Shown here: positions 4,788 through 6,038 of the stretch, piece by piece
Numbering within the stretch: the first letter of the stretch is position 1
Layout: each line of letters starts with the position of its first letter
NCBI GenBank assembly: GCA_003343765.1
Contig: QAKO01000071.1
Span: 1-6,038, forward strand
Reading direction: 5' to 3'
Origin: Bacillota bacterium
Lineage (GTDB): Bacteria > Bacillota > Clostridia > Christensenellales > Borkfalkiaceae
DNA: 6,038 nt
The notes under the pieces: model-generated
Seen by the model: the letters and a program-made list of their open reading frames with translations, nothing else
Databases searched by the model: none
What the model was told of the DNA's origin: nothing
Position numbers and translations under genes: made by a program

Positions 4788-5627
4788 ATGAAATTCACAC
4801 GCGGACTAAAAGACGGCCTGCCCATTGCTTTGGGGTATGTTTCCGTCGCTTTCGCTTACGCCGTCCAGGCTGTCGGGCAAGGATTCCCTCCCTGGTTCCC
4901 TATTCTCATCTCTGCCACAAATTTTACCGGGACAGGTCAGTTCGCCGGCACCAATCTCATCGCGGCAGGCGCAGGAATCGCCGTCCTTGTCGCAACCATG
5001 CTCGTCATCAATATACGTTACACCCTGATGTCTTTTGCCCTTGCCCAAAAAATGGGAAACGGCTTTTCGCTCTGGCAAAGAGCTGTCCTCGCTTTCGGCG
5101 TCACGGATGAAAATTTTGCCGTCGCGATCCGCCAGCCGCAAAAGCTGACCTTCCCTTACCTGATCGGCTTAATGTCCTGTTCTTTCTGCGGATGGCTGGG
5201 CGGAACCGCACTCGGTGCAGGAGTCAGCGAACTGCTTTCCGCTTCTCTTGCAAACGGCGCAGGCCAGGCTTATTACGATATGCTCATGAGCGCTCTCAGC
5301 ATCGCCCTCTACGCCATGTTCGTGGCGATCATCATCCCCCCGTCCCGCGACGACATACACGTTTTACTGCTTGTCGCTCTGTCCGTCGCCGCAAGCTGTC
5401 TTTTTTATTTTATCCCCGCACTTGCATCGCTGCCCGCGGGACTGAATATCATCATCTGCTCCGTCGTCTGCACTGCCGTCATTGCTTACTTCTTTCCGCA
5501 CGAAGAAAAGCATACCGAAAACCAACCGTTACCGCTCGCCGATAATTTACGATCCGATCAGAACGAAGCACCTTGCGACGGCAGCTCTTCCGACTGCGGC
5601 GAAAACGGAAAAGGAGGTTCACTGTGA
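4788..5627 (+). CDS. azlC: AzlC family branched-chain amino acid exporter, large subunit
   Basis: AzlC is the large membrane subunit of the AzlCD exporter, which moves branched-chain amino acids (and the analogue 4-azaleucine in Bacillus) out of the cell. The N terminus MKFTRGLKDGLPIALGYVSV is typical. Other family marks are TNFTGTGQFAG (44-54), NIRYTLMS (75-82), the polar TDENFA (106-111), and several hydrophobic segments to about residue 236. The last ~40 residues (240-279) form a hydrophilic, acidic, Ser/Gly-rich tail that exceeds the usual ~230-240-residue length. GGAGA lies 6 nt before the ATG. A nearer ATG at 4783 would give only Met-Pro and a stop overlapping the real start. The 3' end overlaps azlD by 4 bases, so the two are translated together. 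Substrate is inferred from the family, not shown. Confidence 0.93.
   Translation: MKFTRGLKDGLPIALGYVSVAFAYAVQAVGQGFPPWFPILISATNFTGTGQFAGTNLIAAGAGIAVLVATMLVINIRYTLMSFALAQKMGNGFSLWQRAVLAFGVTDENFAVAIRQPQKLTFPYLIGLMSCSFCGWLGGTALGAGVSELLSASLANGAGQAYYDMLMSALSIALYAMFVAIIIPPSRDDIHVLLLVALSVAASCLFYFIPALASLPAGLNIIICSVVCTAVIAYFFPHEEKHTENQPLPLADNLRSDQNEAPCDGSSSDCGENGKGGSL
5611..5617 (+). promoter_or_regulatory. RBS that fixes the GTG start of azlD
   Basis: AAGGAGG lies inside the end of azlC, 6 nt before GTG (5624-5626). It decides the azlD start over in-frame upstream codons. The azlC stop TGA (5625-5627) overlaps the GTG, giving the GTGA arrangement of coupled genes. Confidence 0.88.
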
Positions 5628-5947
5628 ACGCCACCCTTACCGATATGCTCGTAGGATGTCTCGTCATGTTTGCAGTCACTTACGCCACAAAAGCCGTTAC
5701 TTTGCTGTTTGTCAAAAAAGATATCAAAAGCAAATATATACGCTCTTTCCTGTACTACCTGCCTTACAGCGTGCTCGCTGTTATGGTTTTCCCTACCATT
5801 CTTTTCTGCACTTCCTCGATCTGGTCAGGCCTTGCAGGAACAGCCGTTGCTCTTTTGCTCGCCTACTTCCGAAAAGGCTTGCTGCCCGTGTCACTCGCTG
5901 CTATCGCCACGGTGTTTGCGGTCGAGTTGTGTATGTACCTGCTCTGA
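5624..5947 (+). CDS. azlD: AzlD family branched-chain amino acid exporter, small subunit
   Basis: AzlD is the small membrane partner of AzlC in the branched-chain amino acid exporter. From the GTG start the protein is 107 residues, the usual family size. It is almost wholly hydrophobic, with about four membrane segments: an N-terminal one (MLVGCLVMFAVTYATKAVTL), YYLPYSVLAVMVFPTILF, a middle SGLAGTAVALLLAYF and a C-terminal VSLAAIATVFAVELCMYLL. The YLPYSVLAVMVFP stretch is characteristic of the family. A longer frame from 5573 exists, but its extra N terminus is just azlC sequence in another frame and has no RBS. It overlaps azlC by 4 bases and is followed by a strong terminator, closing a two-gene operon. 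Confidence 0.92.
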   Translation: MNATLTDMLVGCLVMFAVTYATKAVTLLFVKKDIKSKYIRSFLYYLPYSVLAVMVFPTILFCTSSIWSGLAGTAVALLLAYFRKGLLPVSLAAIATVFAVELCMYLL

Positions 5948-5993
5948 TTCCCGCTCCTTTGCAAAATTTGCGGCATTGTCAGGGCAAAAGATC

Positions 5994-6038
5994 AAAAAGG
6001 CGGGGGCACCGCGAATATTTCGCGGCGCCCCCGCCTTT
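5994..6038 (+). terminator. Intrinsic terminator of azlCD
   Basis: The outer stem AAAGGCGGGGGC (5996-6007) pairs with GCCCCCGCCTTT (6027-6038), 12 bp. An inner stem CCGCGAA (6009-6015) / TTCGCGG (6019-6025) continues after one A-C mismatch, with a 3-nt loop. The T run starts at the window edge, and its length cannot be seen. A-rich bases before the left arm suggest it could also work in the other direction. It lies 46 nt after the azlD stop. Confidence 0.88.

Noticed and set aside
4783..4791. Two-codon leader ATG-CCA-TGA overlapping the azlC start
   Set aside because: The RBS spacing to this ATG is only about 1 nt, too close for initiation. It is probably coincidence.

Overview
The window looks like a chromosomal piece of a low-to-mid GC Bacillota, most likely a gut-type Clostridia. 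This rests on strong AGGAGG-type ribosome binding sites, consensus sigma-A promoters, an AzlC/AzlD pair, a Gram-positive-style lipoprotein signal, and an FtsX-family permease of the kind common in Clostridia. Lysyl-tRNA synthetase is the class I (archaeal-type) form, which only some Clostridia use. The lineage is inferred; no rRNA or other phylogenetic marker is present.

Layout. Positions 1-92 hold the 3' part of a tRNA-Thr(CGT) and its intrinsic terminator. Positions 93-1267 are a gene graveyard: an FtsX-family ABC transporter permease broken into pieces by stops, frameshifts, deletions and at least one inversion. Positions 1268-1654 (minus) are the 5' part of an Ig-like-domain lipoprotein gene that still has a perfect consensus promoter and a good RBS but now runs into permease debris. 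Positions 1655-2095 are non-coding as far as I can tell, with that promoter, a 16-bp A/T hairpin and a GC-rich inverted repeat. Positions 2096-4620 (minus) carry lysS (class I LysRS with an extra C-terminal tRNA-binding domain) followed by a Nudix hydrolase gene, separated by a strong hairpin. Positions 4621-4787 are a compact divergent promoter region. Positions 4788-5947 (plus) carry azlC-azlD, overlapping and translationally coupled, closed by a strong GC-rich terminator at the window edge.

How the genes relate. The intact part is housekeeping: aminoacylation of tRNA-Lys, a Nudix pyrophosphohydrolase probably transcribed by read-through from lysS, and a divergent branched-chain amino acid exporter. 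The two most notable points are the fusion of class I LysRS to a Trbp111/MetRS-type tRNA-binding domain, and the rearranged permease. Flipping one ~290-bp segment at a shared GCATTG hexamer rejoins two permease pieces in frame. I see no CRISPR array, phage, transposase or defence system, and no convincing sign of a new system beyond these points.
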